DNA of 38,983 nucleotides, taken from Candidatus Limisoma faecipullorum (GTDB lineage Bacteria > Bacteroidota > Bacteroidia > Bacteroidales > Muribaculaceae). Location of the stretch: contig JADIMC010000065.1 of assembly GCA_017694955.1 (NCBI GenBank), forward strand, positions 1 through 38,983. Reading direction: 5' to 3'. The notes beneath the pieces are model-generated. The model searched no databases, was not told the DNA's origin, and saw only the letters and a program-made list of their open reading frames with translations. A program made the translations under genes and the position numbers. Every line of letters begins with the position of its first letter. Position 1 is the first letter of the stretch. Below, in pieces: positions 19,442 through 27,068 of this stretch.

Positions 19442-20697
19442 ATCTTAATTCGTTGATAGATACGATAAAGCGCAGTATAGTTACTGGCACTTCGGCTGAT
19501 GTGGAGATTCACGACAAATCATTGCTGTCGGGGGTGCTCGCTGAAGACGATGGTGACGGGCGTCCGTTTTATCGTAGTGTGTTTTCTCAATGGAAATTTG
19601 ATTCTGCAGATCGTTTTCCAATGCTTATGGCCGCTTTCCGTACGCTGTGGTCGCTGTTTGTTGCTGTCGTTTCATTGTTTTATATGATGGCAAGTGTGGT
19701 TATGCTTCTGTTCACGGGTAAATGGAAGGACAGGAGCAGGTCACCGCGTATGAATGCTGTAATATTCTTGTCGGTTGTGATTGGTTTTGTGGTCATGGCA
19801 GTTTTGATAGTGTCATTTTTCTTCAAGAATGTTCTGCTGTTTTCTCCTGATAACCATGTGAATGATGCAGGAGCATTGGTTATGAAGCAGCCTTGTGGGA
19901 AGGAGCATTATGTTTTTCTTTTCAATACGGCTGAGTGCTGGGCGAACACAGGTATAGATGTGATGGCGGGCGACAAATTGCAGATATCGGCTTCGGGAGC
20001 TTATTATGGAAGGGTGCAGGATTTGGCCTTGTGCGCCAAGAGGAATGTTGAGCTTCCGTTTGCTTGGAACAATCCTTCACGGAAAGTCTCAGCTGTTTAT
20101 TCGAATCATATGGATGCTATGAATAAGGCGTCAGGCTTGTGTATGTATCGTGGTGAGGGTGCGAGATTTGGTTCGTTGCTTTGTCAGATTCAGCCGGATG
20201 CGTTGCCGTGTGTATATGAGGATTCTGGCGTTTATATGGAGCAGCTTGATATGGATGCTGAAGAGGGCGTGTATGCTTCGGTCGATGTTGAGCGTTCGGG
20301 AAAGCTATATGTTGCGGTTAATGATATCTATTTGTCTGATAGGGTTAAGTCTGAATTGAAGAAGAGTGCCGGCTATAAGGAAATATTTTTAGGTGATAGT
20401 ACTTTTTCTGATGAACAGATTGATATGCTGAAAGAAAATGCATGGTTCAATGATAATTTTGGCGAGATATTGATGAATATAGTGGTTATTCGTTCTAATC
20501 CTGGGGATTCTTCAATTTTTCCATATGGCATTATGCCGAGATTTTATCGGATGATTGACGATTGGACATCTAACGATTGGCGCGGTTTGCTTGTCTCTTT
20601 GAGTTATGTTGCCGCTTTTCTGGTTGCTGATTTTACTGTAGGTTATGTTATTCGATCCCGTAGAAGAGATGATGACGGAATGAATGAAGGTGTTTGA
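19438..20697 (+). CDS. Polytopic membrane protein with LecA-like outer domain (unknown function)
   Basis: This 419 residue protein is a diverged relative of its upstream neighbour. Shared features are FNTAECWANTGIDVMAGD, LQISASG and SGKLYVAVNDIYLSD in the same order. It has two hydrophobic segments before the outer domain (about 65-97 and 105-128) and one near the C-terminus (about 383-405). The outer domain is therefore held between membrane helices, unlike the single anchor of the partner. The 4 base overlap suggests equal synthesis and perhaps a complex. The substrate is unknown. A sugar or glycolipid is a guess from the fold. Confidence 0.7.
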   Translation: MNLNSLIDTIKRSIVTGTSADVEIHDKSLLSGVLAEDDGDGRPFYRSVFSQWKFDSADRFPMLMAAFRTLWSLFVAVVSLFYMMASVVMLLFTGKWKDRSRSPRMNAVIFLSVVIGFVVMAVLIVSFFFKNVLLFSPDNHVNDAGALVMKQPCGKEHYVFLFNTAECWANTGIDVMAGDKLQISASGAYYGRVQDLALCAKRNVELPFAWNNPSRKVSAVYSNHMDAMNKASGLCMYRGEGARFGSLLCQIQPDALPCVYEDSGVYMEQLDMDAEEGVYASVDVERSGKLYVAVNDIYLSDRVKSELKKSAGYKEIFLGDSTFSDEQIDMLKENAWFNDNFGEILMNIVVIRSNPGDSSIFPYGIMPRFYRMIDDWTSNDWRGLLVSLSYVAAFLVADFTVGYVIRSRRRDDDGMNEGV

Positions 20698-20724
20698 CAT
20701 TGTTTGGCAGGTGTCGTAACTTTG
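20693..20724 (+). promoter_or_regulatory. Promoter at the pseudouridine synthase start
   Basis: TTTG at 20693-20696 and TAACTTTG at 20717-20724, 20 nt apart, match the consensus exactly. Transcription should begin at about 20729-20731, which is the start codon of the next gene, so the mRNA may be leaderless. Confidence 0.65.
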
Positions 20725-20728
20725 CAGC

Positions 20729-22339
20729 ATGTTGCATAGGTTCAATCACGAGATATCGAAGCAGGAATTGCCCGGACAATTTACTTGCCCATTCTTTTAT
20801 GTGCCGCATCCATTAGTCGTAGAGGCTGCGGGTGTTGTGCAGGAATATCTGTTGTCGCGTCCGGATTGGGCCGATGAGATTGGACAAGGTAAGATGTTCG
20901 GCGTGTTGGTGGTGGTTGATGATAACGGGGCGGTAGGTTTCCTTGCCGCATATTCTGGAAATATTGCCAATCGCAACGATTATCCGTTTTTTGTGCCTCC
21001 TGTATATGACTTATTGTGTCCTGATGGCTTTTTCCGGAAAGGAGAGTCGGAAATTTCGGCTATGAATGAGAAAATCCGTTGTCTGGAGCAGTCGGATGAA
21101 TATCTTGATTTGCAGAGGATGCTTGTAGAAGCGAGGGCTGAAGCGGTATCTGCTGTGGATGCGTTCAAATTGAAAATGAAGGATTCAAAGAAGCGCCGTG
21201 ATGCTATGCGTGCCAGCGGAATACAGACTGATGCTATGATAAGGGAAAGCCAGTTTGAGAAAGCTGAATTGAAGCGGATAAAAAGGCACTGTGGGGAGTG
21301 TTGTGCTGAAATGGAGCATCGCGTCCGGGAATTCACCTTGCGTGTCGATGCTTTGAAAGAAGAACGGAAGAGGCGTTCTATGGCGTTGCAGCGGAAGTTG
21401 TTCGATTGTTTTGTCGTTTATAATGCCCGTGGAGAGAAAGCTGCATTGACTGATATCTTTGAATCAGCGCGTCACGAATTGCCACCTGCCGGCACGGGTG
21501 AATGCTGTGCTCCTAAACTTTTGCAGTATGCTTATCTGAAAGGATACAAACCTTTAGCTATGGGTGAATTTTGGTGGGGCAAGTCTCCCGTGGGGCAAGT
21601 CAGGCGGCATTTGCAGTTTTATCCTGCGTGCAAGAGCAAGTGTGAGCCGGTGCTGGATTTTATGTTGCAAGGGCTTGATGTTGAATCCAATCCGTTGAAG
21701 AATGCCGAATATAAGAGGCTGGAGATAATCTATGAGGACGAATGGCTGTTGGTCGTTGACAAACCTGAAGGGATGCTTTCCGTTCCGGGAAAGATTGGGG
21801 TGGATTCTGTAGATGATGTCCTTCGGCGCCGTTTCCCTGACATTGAATGTATGTTTGTTGTTCATCGTCTAGACATGCATACATCCGGATTATTGCTTGT
21901 GGCGAAGAGTAAGGATGTCTATAAGTCGCTTCAGCGTCAGTTTGCGGAGCGGACTGTTGAAAAAGAATACGAGGCGATTGTGGAAGGCGATGCCGGCTTC
22001 CCGGAAGAAGGTACGGTTTCTCTTCCGATGTGTCTCGATCCCGATAATCGTCCGATGCAGATTGTAAGCCGTGAATTTGGCAAAGAGGCGGTGAGCGATT
22101 ATCGTGTTGTGTGCCGTTATCCGGATGGCTCGGCTCGTGTGAGGTTCTTTCCGCATACAGGGCGTACGCATCAGTTGCGGGTTCACGCTTCTCATCCGTT
22201 TGGACTGGATGCGCCGATACGTGGTGATATGCTCTATGGCAAGCCTTCCGAACGCTTGTTCCTGCATGCTTGTCGTCTTTCTTTTACTCATCCCGTGACA
22301 GGATGTCGCATTACCTTTACATCCCCTGTCCCTTTCTGA
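20729..22339 (+). CDS. RluA-family RNA pseudouridine synthase with long N-terminal region
   Basis: It isomerises uridine to pseudouridine in rRNA or tRNA. The target cannot be told from sequence. The catalytic domain occupies about residues 325-530, with the RluA motif HRLDMHTSG (catalytic Asp382) and the ending GRTHQLRVHASHP. Residues 1-110 form an unassigned domain. Residues about 115-215 are charged and helical, likely a coiled coil. The region around 255-320 ends in a PAC-containing linker. At 536 residues it is much longer than E. coli RluA (219). Similar long forms occur in Bacteroidota. The ATG coincides with the predicted transcription start, and the next in-frame ATG is over 50 codons away. 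Confidence 0.88.
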   Translation: MLHRFNHEISKQELPGQFTCPFFYVPHPLVVEAAGVVQEYLLSRPDWADEIGQGKMFGVLVVVDDNGAVGFLAAYSGNIANRNDYPFFVPPVYDLLCPDGFFRKGESEISAMNEKIRCLEQSDEYLDLQRMLVEARAEAVSAVDAFKLKMKDSKKRRDAMRASGIQTDAMIRESQFEKAELKRIKRHCGECCAEMEHRVREFTLRVDALKEERKRRSMALQRKLFDCFVVYNARGEKAALTDIFESARHELPPAGTGECCAPKLLQYAYLKGYKPLAMGEFWWGKSPVGQVRRHLQFYPACKSKCEPVLDFMLQGLDVESNPLKNAEYKRLEIIYEDEWLLVVDKPEGMLSVPGKIGVDSVDDVLRRRFPDIECMFVVHRLDMHTSGLLLVAKSKDVYKSLQRQFAERTVEKEYEAIVEGDAGFPEEGTVSLPMCLDPDNRPMQIVSREFGKEAVSDYRVVCRYPDGSARVRFFPHTGRTHQLRVHASHPFGLDAPIRGDMLYGKPSERLFLHACRLSFTHPVTGCRITFTSPVPF

Positions 22340-22415
22340 ATGCCGTAAAATATCCGTTATGCGATATATTGTCGTCTATCGGAATGGTGGAGTGGGAGAT
22401 GTCGGAAAAAATCCG

Positions 22416-22423
22416 TAACTTTG
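22416..22423 (+). promoter_or_regulatory. Probable -7 element upstream of pdxA
   Basis: TAACTTTG fits the -7 consensus and lies 27 nt before the pdxA ATG. No good TTTG is found about 20 nt upstream, so the call rests on one element. It would drive pdxA and the inositol-lipid genes behind it. Confidence 0.45.
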
Positions 22424-22450
22424 TAGGTTGAAACATATTTTGTTGCGATT

Positions 22451-23575
22451 ATGGATCTCAATAGAAAAATACGAGTGGGAATCACCCACGGTGATATTAA
22501 TGGTATCGGTTACGAGGTGATTTTGAAAACTTTGGAAGAGCCTCTTATGAGCGAGCTTTGCACGCCGGTGGTCTATGGCTCGTCTAAGGTGCTTTCTTAT
22601 CATAGAAAGGCTCTTGATTTGCCGAGTGTCAACTTCAATATGGTGCCACGGGCGGAAGATGCAGCCGACAATGTCAACAATCTGGTGGAAGTGCTTGACG
22701 GAGAGGTCAAGATTGAGCTTGGCAAGCCTTCTGACGTGGCTGGTAAGGCTGCTCTTGCATCATTGAAGCGTGCTGCCGACGATTTGCGTAACGGGATTAT
22801 TGATGTGCTGGTAACGGCTCCGATCAATAAAAACACAATACAGAGTGAGGAATTCGATTTCCCTGGACATACGGAATATCTTGAGTCAACGATAGGGGAG
22901 GGAAACAAGTCGCTTATGATTCTTTGCAACGACAAGCTTCGTGTTGCTTTGGTGACAACTCATTTGCCCCTTTCCGAAGTGTCGTCGGCTATAACGAAGG
23001 AGGCTATTGTAGAGAAACTTTCGATTTTTGACGAGTCGTTACGTAAGGATTTCGATATCATAAAGCCGCGTATTGCAGTGCTTTCTCTCAATCCGCATGC
23101 CGGTGACGGCGGTTTGCTTGGCACGGAAGAGCAGGAGGTGATTATTCCGGCCATTGAGGAAGCTTACGGCAATGGAATTGTTTGTTTCGGTCCGTATCCT
23201 GCCGATGGCTTTTTCGGTAGTGGGGAATTCTCACGCTTTGACGGGGTGCTGGCTATGTATCACGACCAGGGGCTGGCTCCGTTTAAGGCTCTTGCGATGG
23301 ACAATGGCGTGAATTTCACGGCTGGCTTGCCGTATGTGCGCACATCTCCCGACCACGGCACAGGGTACGACATAACGGGCAAGAATGTTGCCGATGCGGC
23401 ATCATTCCGTGAGGCAATATACAAAGCTATTGATATATTCCGTAACCGTACACGTTATTACGATATGCATGCCAATCCTTTGCGCCGTCAGTATGTTGAC
23501 AAGAGTGGTGACAAGGAAGTGCTTGATTTGACCAAGGACGATGGCGGTGATGCGCCTGAAATAATCAACGGATAA
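22451..23575 (+). CDS. pdxA: 4-hydroxythreonine-4-phosphate dehydrogenase
   Basis: PdxA oxidises 4-phosphohydroxy-L-threonine on the DXP-dependent route to pyridoxal phosphate in the cytoplasm. The 374 residue protein carries the three metal-binding histidine regions in FPGHTEYLES, LNPHAGDGG and SPDHGTGYDI, together with MYHDQGLAPFKAL. The start MDLNRKIRVGITHGDINGIG fits the family. It is the first gene of the run toward the lipid genes, with only 13 nt to the next start. A functional link, for example PLP supply to serine palmitoyltransferase, is speculation. Confidence 0.93.
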   Translation: MDLNRKIRVGITHGDINGIGYEVILKTLEEPLMSELCTPVVYGSSKVLSYHRKALDLPSVNFNMVPRAEDAADNVNNLVEVLDGEVKIELGKPSDVAGKAALASLKRAADDLRNGIIDVLVTAPINKNTIQSEEFDFPGHTEYLESTIGEGNKSLMILCNDKLRVALVTTHLPLSEVSSAITKEAIVEKLSIFDESLRKDFDIIKPRIAVLSLNPHAGDGGLLGTEEQEVIIPAIEEAYGNGIVCFGPYPADGFFGSGEFSRFDGVLAMYHDQGLAPFKALAMDNGVNFTAGLPYVRTSPDHGTGYDITGKNVADAASFREAIYKAIDIFRNRTRYYDMHANPLRRQYVDKSGDKEVLDLTKDDGGDAPEIING

Positions 23576-23588
23576 AAAGATTAAGGAT

Positions 23589-24293
23589 ATGCATTATGCG
23601 ATAATAGCTGCAGGCGAGGGCTCGCGACTCGCTCAGGAAGGGGTTGAGAAACCCAAACCGTTGGTTGAAATTAATGGAGAGCCGATGATAGGGCGGCTTG
23701 TTAATATCTTTTGCCGCTGTAATGCCGAGAGCATAAGTGTCATTGTCAATGAGCAGATGCGCGATGTCCAGGCTTTCGTGAAGGCTTTGAATCCGAGTGT
23801 GCCATTGAATATGGTAGTCAAGTCCACGCCAAGTTCTATGCATAGTTTTTATGAATTGTCGAGGGTGATGCCTTCGGGCAAGTTCTGTCTGACGACTGTT
23901 GACACCATATTCCGTGAGACGGACTTCAGGGGCTATATTGAAGCAATGGAAAAGTCTGAAGGATGCGACGGAATGATGGCTGTCACGCCATTCATTGACG
24001 ATGAGAAGCCGTTGTATGTCGAAACCGATGGTGGACTGAACATAACCGCGTTCAGCGATACACGAAATGAAGGTGTGAAATATATTTCCGGCGGAATTTA
24101 TGCTCTTGGAGAAAGGGCTGTGAAGGTGCTGGAACGCTGTATGGCGGATGGAGTGTCGAGGATGCGCAATTATCAGCGTGCGCTGATAGCCGGCGGATTG
24201 CACCTTAAGGCATATCCGATAGGCAAGATTCTTGATGTTGACCATGCGGGCGACATTGCTAAGGCTGAGGCATTCCTGAAAGGAGAGGGTTAA
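23589..24293 (+). CDS. Nucleotidyltransferase, candidate inositol-phosphate cytidylyltransferase
   Basis: The 234 residue protein is a small sugar-phosphate or alditol-phosphate nucleotidyltransferase. The N-terminus IIAAGEGSRL, followed by KPKPLVEINGEPM, is the NTP-binding signature, and Asp in TTVDTIF is a likely metal ligand. Genes of this family accompany inositol lipid synthesis in Bacteroides. In Archaea, relatives make CDP-inositol from CTP and inositol-1-phosphate. That reaction fits the neighbours here (CDP-alcohol phosphatidyltransferase, inositol phosphate synthase) but is inference. The gene is 13 nt after pdxA and 31 nt before the ATP-grasp gene. Confidence 0.8.
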   Translation: MHYAIIAAGEGSRLAQEGVEKPKPLVEINGEPMIGRLVNIFCRCNAESISVIVNEQMRDVQAFVKALNPSVPLNMVVKSTPSSMHSFYELSRVMPSGKFCLTTVDTIFRETDFRGYIEAMEKSEGCDGMMAVTPFIDDEKPLYVETDGGLNITAFSDTRNEGVKYISGGIYALGERAVKVLERCMADGVSRMRNYQRALIAGGLHLKAYPIGKILDVDHAGDIAKAEAFLKGEG

Positions 24294-24324
24294 AAATCAT
24301 TAGTAAAACACTACCAAGTTTGAA

Positions 24325-25203
24325 ATGGCAGAAATAGTAATAGCCGGCATTATGAGGGCCGGGGCTTATTCACCGAATCATATAGGCAACGATGCGGCAA
24401 TTTTCAATGCAACTGCCGATCAGTTGCGCAAACGTGGTTGTACGGTCAATGTATATAGTGAGGATCAGTTCAACAACGGTGAGGTGAAAGAGCGTATAAT
24501 TTTGAATATGTGCCGTGAGCGGGAATCGATAAAACGTTTGCAGCAGAAAGAGGATGAGGGTTGCGTGGTTATTAATTCCGGCTATGGAATCGAGAATTGT
24601 ACACGTGAGCGTATGACGCGTATATTGCTGGGTAACGGAATACCTTATCCCGACAGTATAATAGTCAATACCAACGAAGCTGTAATCGATGAGCTGAAAA
24701 AAGCCGGCATCAATAATTGCTGGATAAAGCGTGGGGATTTCCATGCGATGCACAAGGAAGACGTGAGCTATGTGCGTCATGCTGAAGAAGCACAGGAAGT
24801 ATTGCAGGAATATTTCTACCGGGGTATCAAGCGTGCGGTTATCAACCGTCATCTTGTCGGCGATCTGATTAAATTCTACGGTATGCACGGCTCTCCGTTC
24901 TTTTATTGGTTCTATCCGTTTGACGACGGACACAGTAAATATGGTCTGGAGGCAATCAATGGCAAGTCGAAGGGTATAGATTTCGACATCGATTATCTGA
25001 AGGACATTTGCCATAAGGCTGCCGAAGTGCTCGATGTGAAGATTTATGGCGGCGATTGCATCGTTTCTCCGGATGGGGAGATACGCATAATCGATTTCAA
25101 TGATTGGCCGAGTTTCGCGCCTTGCCGCAACGAGGCTGCTCCTTTCATAGCTAAATGTGTGCTTAACACTATCAAGGAGAGGACGGGAAAATTGAAAAAA
25201 TAG
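24325..25203 (+). CDS. ATP-grasp family enzyme in the inositol-lipid operon
   Basis: The 292 residue protein has an ATP-grasp layout: an N-terminal Rossmann-like part (IVIAGIMRAGAY to about 95), a middle lid region (FHAMHKEDVSYVRH), and a C-terminal catalytic part ending GGDCIVSPDGEIRIIDFNDW with the likely Mg ligands Asp257 and Asn259. Such enzymes activate a carboxylate with ATP and join it to an amine or thiol. The substrate is unknown. Its place between a nucleotidyltransferase and the phosphatidyltransferase suggests it modifies the head group or a lipid precursor, which is inference. I know of no assigned role for this family member. Confidence 0.75.
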   Translation: MAEIVIAGIMRAGAYSPNHIGNDAAIFNATADQLRKRGCTVNVYSEDQFNNGEVKERIILNMCRERESIKRLQQKEDEGCVVINSGYGIENCTRERMTRILLGNGIPYPDSIIVNTNEAVIDELKKAGINNCWIKRGDFHAMHKEDVSYVRHAEEAQEVLQEYFYRGIKRAVINRHLVGDLIKFYGMHGSPFFYWFYPFDDGHSKYGLEAINGKSKGIDFDIDYLKDICHKAAEVLDVKIYGGDCIVSPDGEIRIIDFNDWPSFAPCRNEAAPFIAKCVLNTIKERTGKLKK

Positions 25204-25224
25204 ACGATATTACACGTTGAAAAA

Positions 25225-26181
25225 ATGAAGGTTAACAATAAAGAGGTATCATATAAGCAGACACTGAAGTCGATGGATACGGAGGAGACCATCGACCTTG
25301 TGTTCTATCGTCCCATAGGCTTTATGTGGGCGGTGATTTGTGCCAAATTGGGCATTTCACCCAATGCCATCACTATCGCTTCCATATTCATAGGGGTGGC
25401 TGCCGGTGTGCTTTTCTATTTCGATGGTGATTTGCTGTGGCTTAATTATGTCGGGATAGTGTTGCTTATTCTTGCAAATTCATTCGACAGCGCCGACGGG
25501 CAGCTTGCACGTATGACCGGACAGTATTCACGCATCGGGAGGATTCTTGATGGCCTGAGCGGTGATTTCTGGTTTGTTGCCATATATTTTGCTATATGCT
25601 TCCGTGTTGACGGCACGAGCGACTTTTTCTCACAGTATCCATGGCTCATATGGGTCATTGCCATAGTAGCTGGGCTAAGCCATGCCAAGCAGGCTGCTAT
25701 GGCTGATTATTACCGTCAGTTCCATTTGTATTTCTTGAAAGGGAAGGATGGCAGCGAGCTCGACTGTGTTGACCAGCTTGACGAGGCTTATCGCCAGGTG
25801 CCGTGGAAAGGCAATTTCTGGAAAAAGGCCACTATGTTTTTCTATCGCAACTATACTGCCAATCAGGAAGTGCTGACTCCTAATATGCAGAAACTGCGTC
25901 GCAAGCTGAAATCCATATTTGGCGATGATGAGCCTTCGCAGCAATTTCGCGACGCTTTTCGTGCCAAGAGTAAGCCTTTGATGAAATACACAAACTGGTT
26001 GTCGTTCAATTTGCGTACGATTGCATTGTTTGCGGCGATATTGTCGCAGATGCCTTGGCTTTATTTCGCTTTTGAGATTGTCGTGCTTAATGCTATGATG
26101 GTATATATGATGCGTCGTCACGAAAATATTTGTAGAATGTTGACAAAAGAATTGGAAGATGGAGCATTTAAGCGGGATTAA
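25225..26181 (+). CDS. CDP-alcohol phosphatidyltransferase, probable inositol phospholipid synthase
   Basis: The 318 residue integral membrane enzyme carries the CDP-alcohol motif as Asp88-x2-Asp91-Gly92-x2-Ala95-Arg96-x8-Gly105-x3-Asp109. The last aspartate is at 114, one residue later than the textbook Asp109-x3-Asp. Several hydrophobic segments follow (about 38-60, 68-86, 115-150, 255-300). A hydrophilic insertion at about 165-245 separates the last helices. In Bacteroides the matching gene makes phosphatidylinositol phosphate or the ceramide equivalent from inositol phosphate. Its end overlaps the HAD gene by 23 nt. Confidence 0.85.
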   Translation: MKVNNKEVSYKQTLKSMDTEETIDLVFYRPIGFMWAVICAKLGISPNAITIASIFIGVAAGVLFYFDGDLLWLNYVGIVLLILANSFDSADGQLARMTGQYSRIGRILDGLSGDFWFVAIYFAICFRVDGTSDFFSQYPWLIWVIAIVAGLSHAKQAAMADYYRQFHLYFLKGKDGSELDCVDQLDEAYRQVPWKGNFWKKATMFFYRNYTANQEVLTPNMQKLRRKLKSIFGDDEPSQQFRDAFRAKSKPLMKYTNWLSFNLRTIALFAAILSQMPWLYFAFEIVVLNAMMVYMMRRHENICRMLTKELEDGAFKRD

Positions 26182-26878
26182 GGGCATTATATTTGATTAT
26201 GGCGGTACAATTGACAGCTATGGCGTTCATTGGAGCGAGGTTATATGGGACGGTTATTGCAAAGTCCGTGTTCCGGTAACGAAAGAGCAGTTCCGTGAAT
26301 GCTATGTGTATGCCGAGCGTGAATTGGCGCGTACGCGCCATATCTTGCCTGAGCATAATTTCTATGATTTGCTTTTGATAAAGATGCGCATAGAGCTTGG
26401 CAATCTTTCCGATGGCAATTTGCTGCCTGCCGGATATGATACGGAAAACGCCGCGTTGGAGATTGCCCGGTATTGCTACGATAGGGCGAGGCAGTCGGTG
26501 GAAGATGCACGTCCGACGCTGGAACTTCTTTACGATAAATACCCGATGGTGCTTGTCAGCAATTTTTATGGTAATGTGGAGACTGTGCTTGCTGATTTCG
26601 ACTTGCGTAAATATTTCAAGTCGATAGTCGAGAGTGCTGTTGTCGGTGTGCGAAAGCCGGACCCGCGCATATTTTCCCTTGGTGTGGAGGCTCTTGGCTT
26701 GCAGCCGGAGAATGTGCTTGTTGTAGGCGACAGTTATGCAAAGGATATTGTGCCTGCTGAGAGTATTGGATGTAAGGTGGCATGGCTTAAAGGCAAGGGT
26801 TGGACTGACAAAGACGATGCTGTTTTGCATACTTGTATAATCAAGAATCTGAACGAAATTCCAGAAAGCTTGATTTAG
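26159..26878 (+). CDS. HAD-superfamily hydrolase, candidate inositol-lipid phosphatase
   Basis: The 239 residue protein has the four HAD motifs: nucleophile Asp13 in FDYGGT, Ser in LVSNFYGN, Lys in GVRKPDPRIF, and the acidic pair in VVGDSYAKD. A helical cap lies between motifs I and II. The acid/base Asp expected two residues after the nucleophile is Gly15, so ordinary phosphatase chemistry is uncertain. In the operon it could dephosphorylate phosphatidylinositol phosphate or act on inositol phosphate. Its ATG lies inside the end of the preceding gene. Confidence 0.8.
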   Translation: MEHLSGIKGIIFDYGGTIDSYGVHWSEVIWDGYCKVRVPVTKEQFRECYVYAERELARTRHILPEHNFYDLLLIKMRIELGNLSDGNLLPAGYDTENAALEIARYCYDRARQSVEDARPTLELLYDKYPMVLVSNFYGNVETVLADFDLRKYFKSIVESAVVGVRKPDPRIFSLGVEALGLQPENVLVVGDSYAKDIVPAESIGCKVAWLKGKGWTDKDDAVLHTCIIKNLNEIPESLI

Positions 26879-26897
26879 ATTTATTAACCATATCATT

Positions 26898-26946
26898 AAA
26901 ATAGCCCCTGATAATTAGTAAATATTAATTATCAGGGGCTATTTTT
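26898..26946 (+). terminator. Strong hairpin terminator after the HAD gene
   Basis: A perfect 20 bp stem (26898-26917 with 26926-26945, core AGCCCCTGAT/ATCAGGGGCT) has an 8 nt loop and ends in five T. An A run on the 5' side makes it usable from both strands. It closes the pdxA-HAD operon and isolates the inositol phosphate synthase gene behind it. Confidence 0.9.
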
Positions 26947-26991
26947 ACCAACATTTTGCCTTTATGGGACAGTTATTTAATTATTATTTTT

Positions 26992-27021
26992 TTTGTTATA
27001 TGGAAAAAGGAAGTACTTTTG
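26992..27021 (+). promoter_or_regulatory. Promoter of the inositol phosphate synthase gene
   Basis: TTTG at 26992-26995 and TACTTTTG at 27014-27021 are 18 nt apart and match the Bacteroidota consensus. The predicted leader is about 40 nt to the ATG at 27069. Confidence 0.6.
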
Positions 27022-27068
27022 ACACGCCAAATGTAACAAAAAAGTAACAACGAAATAATTACAGAAAA

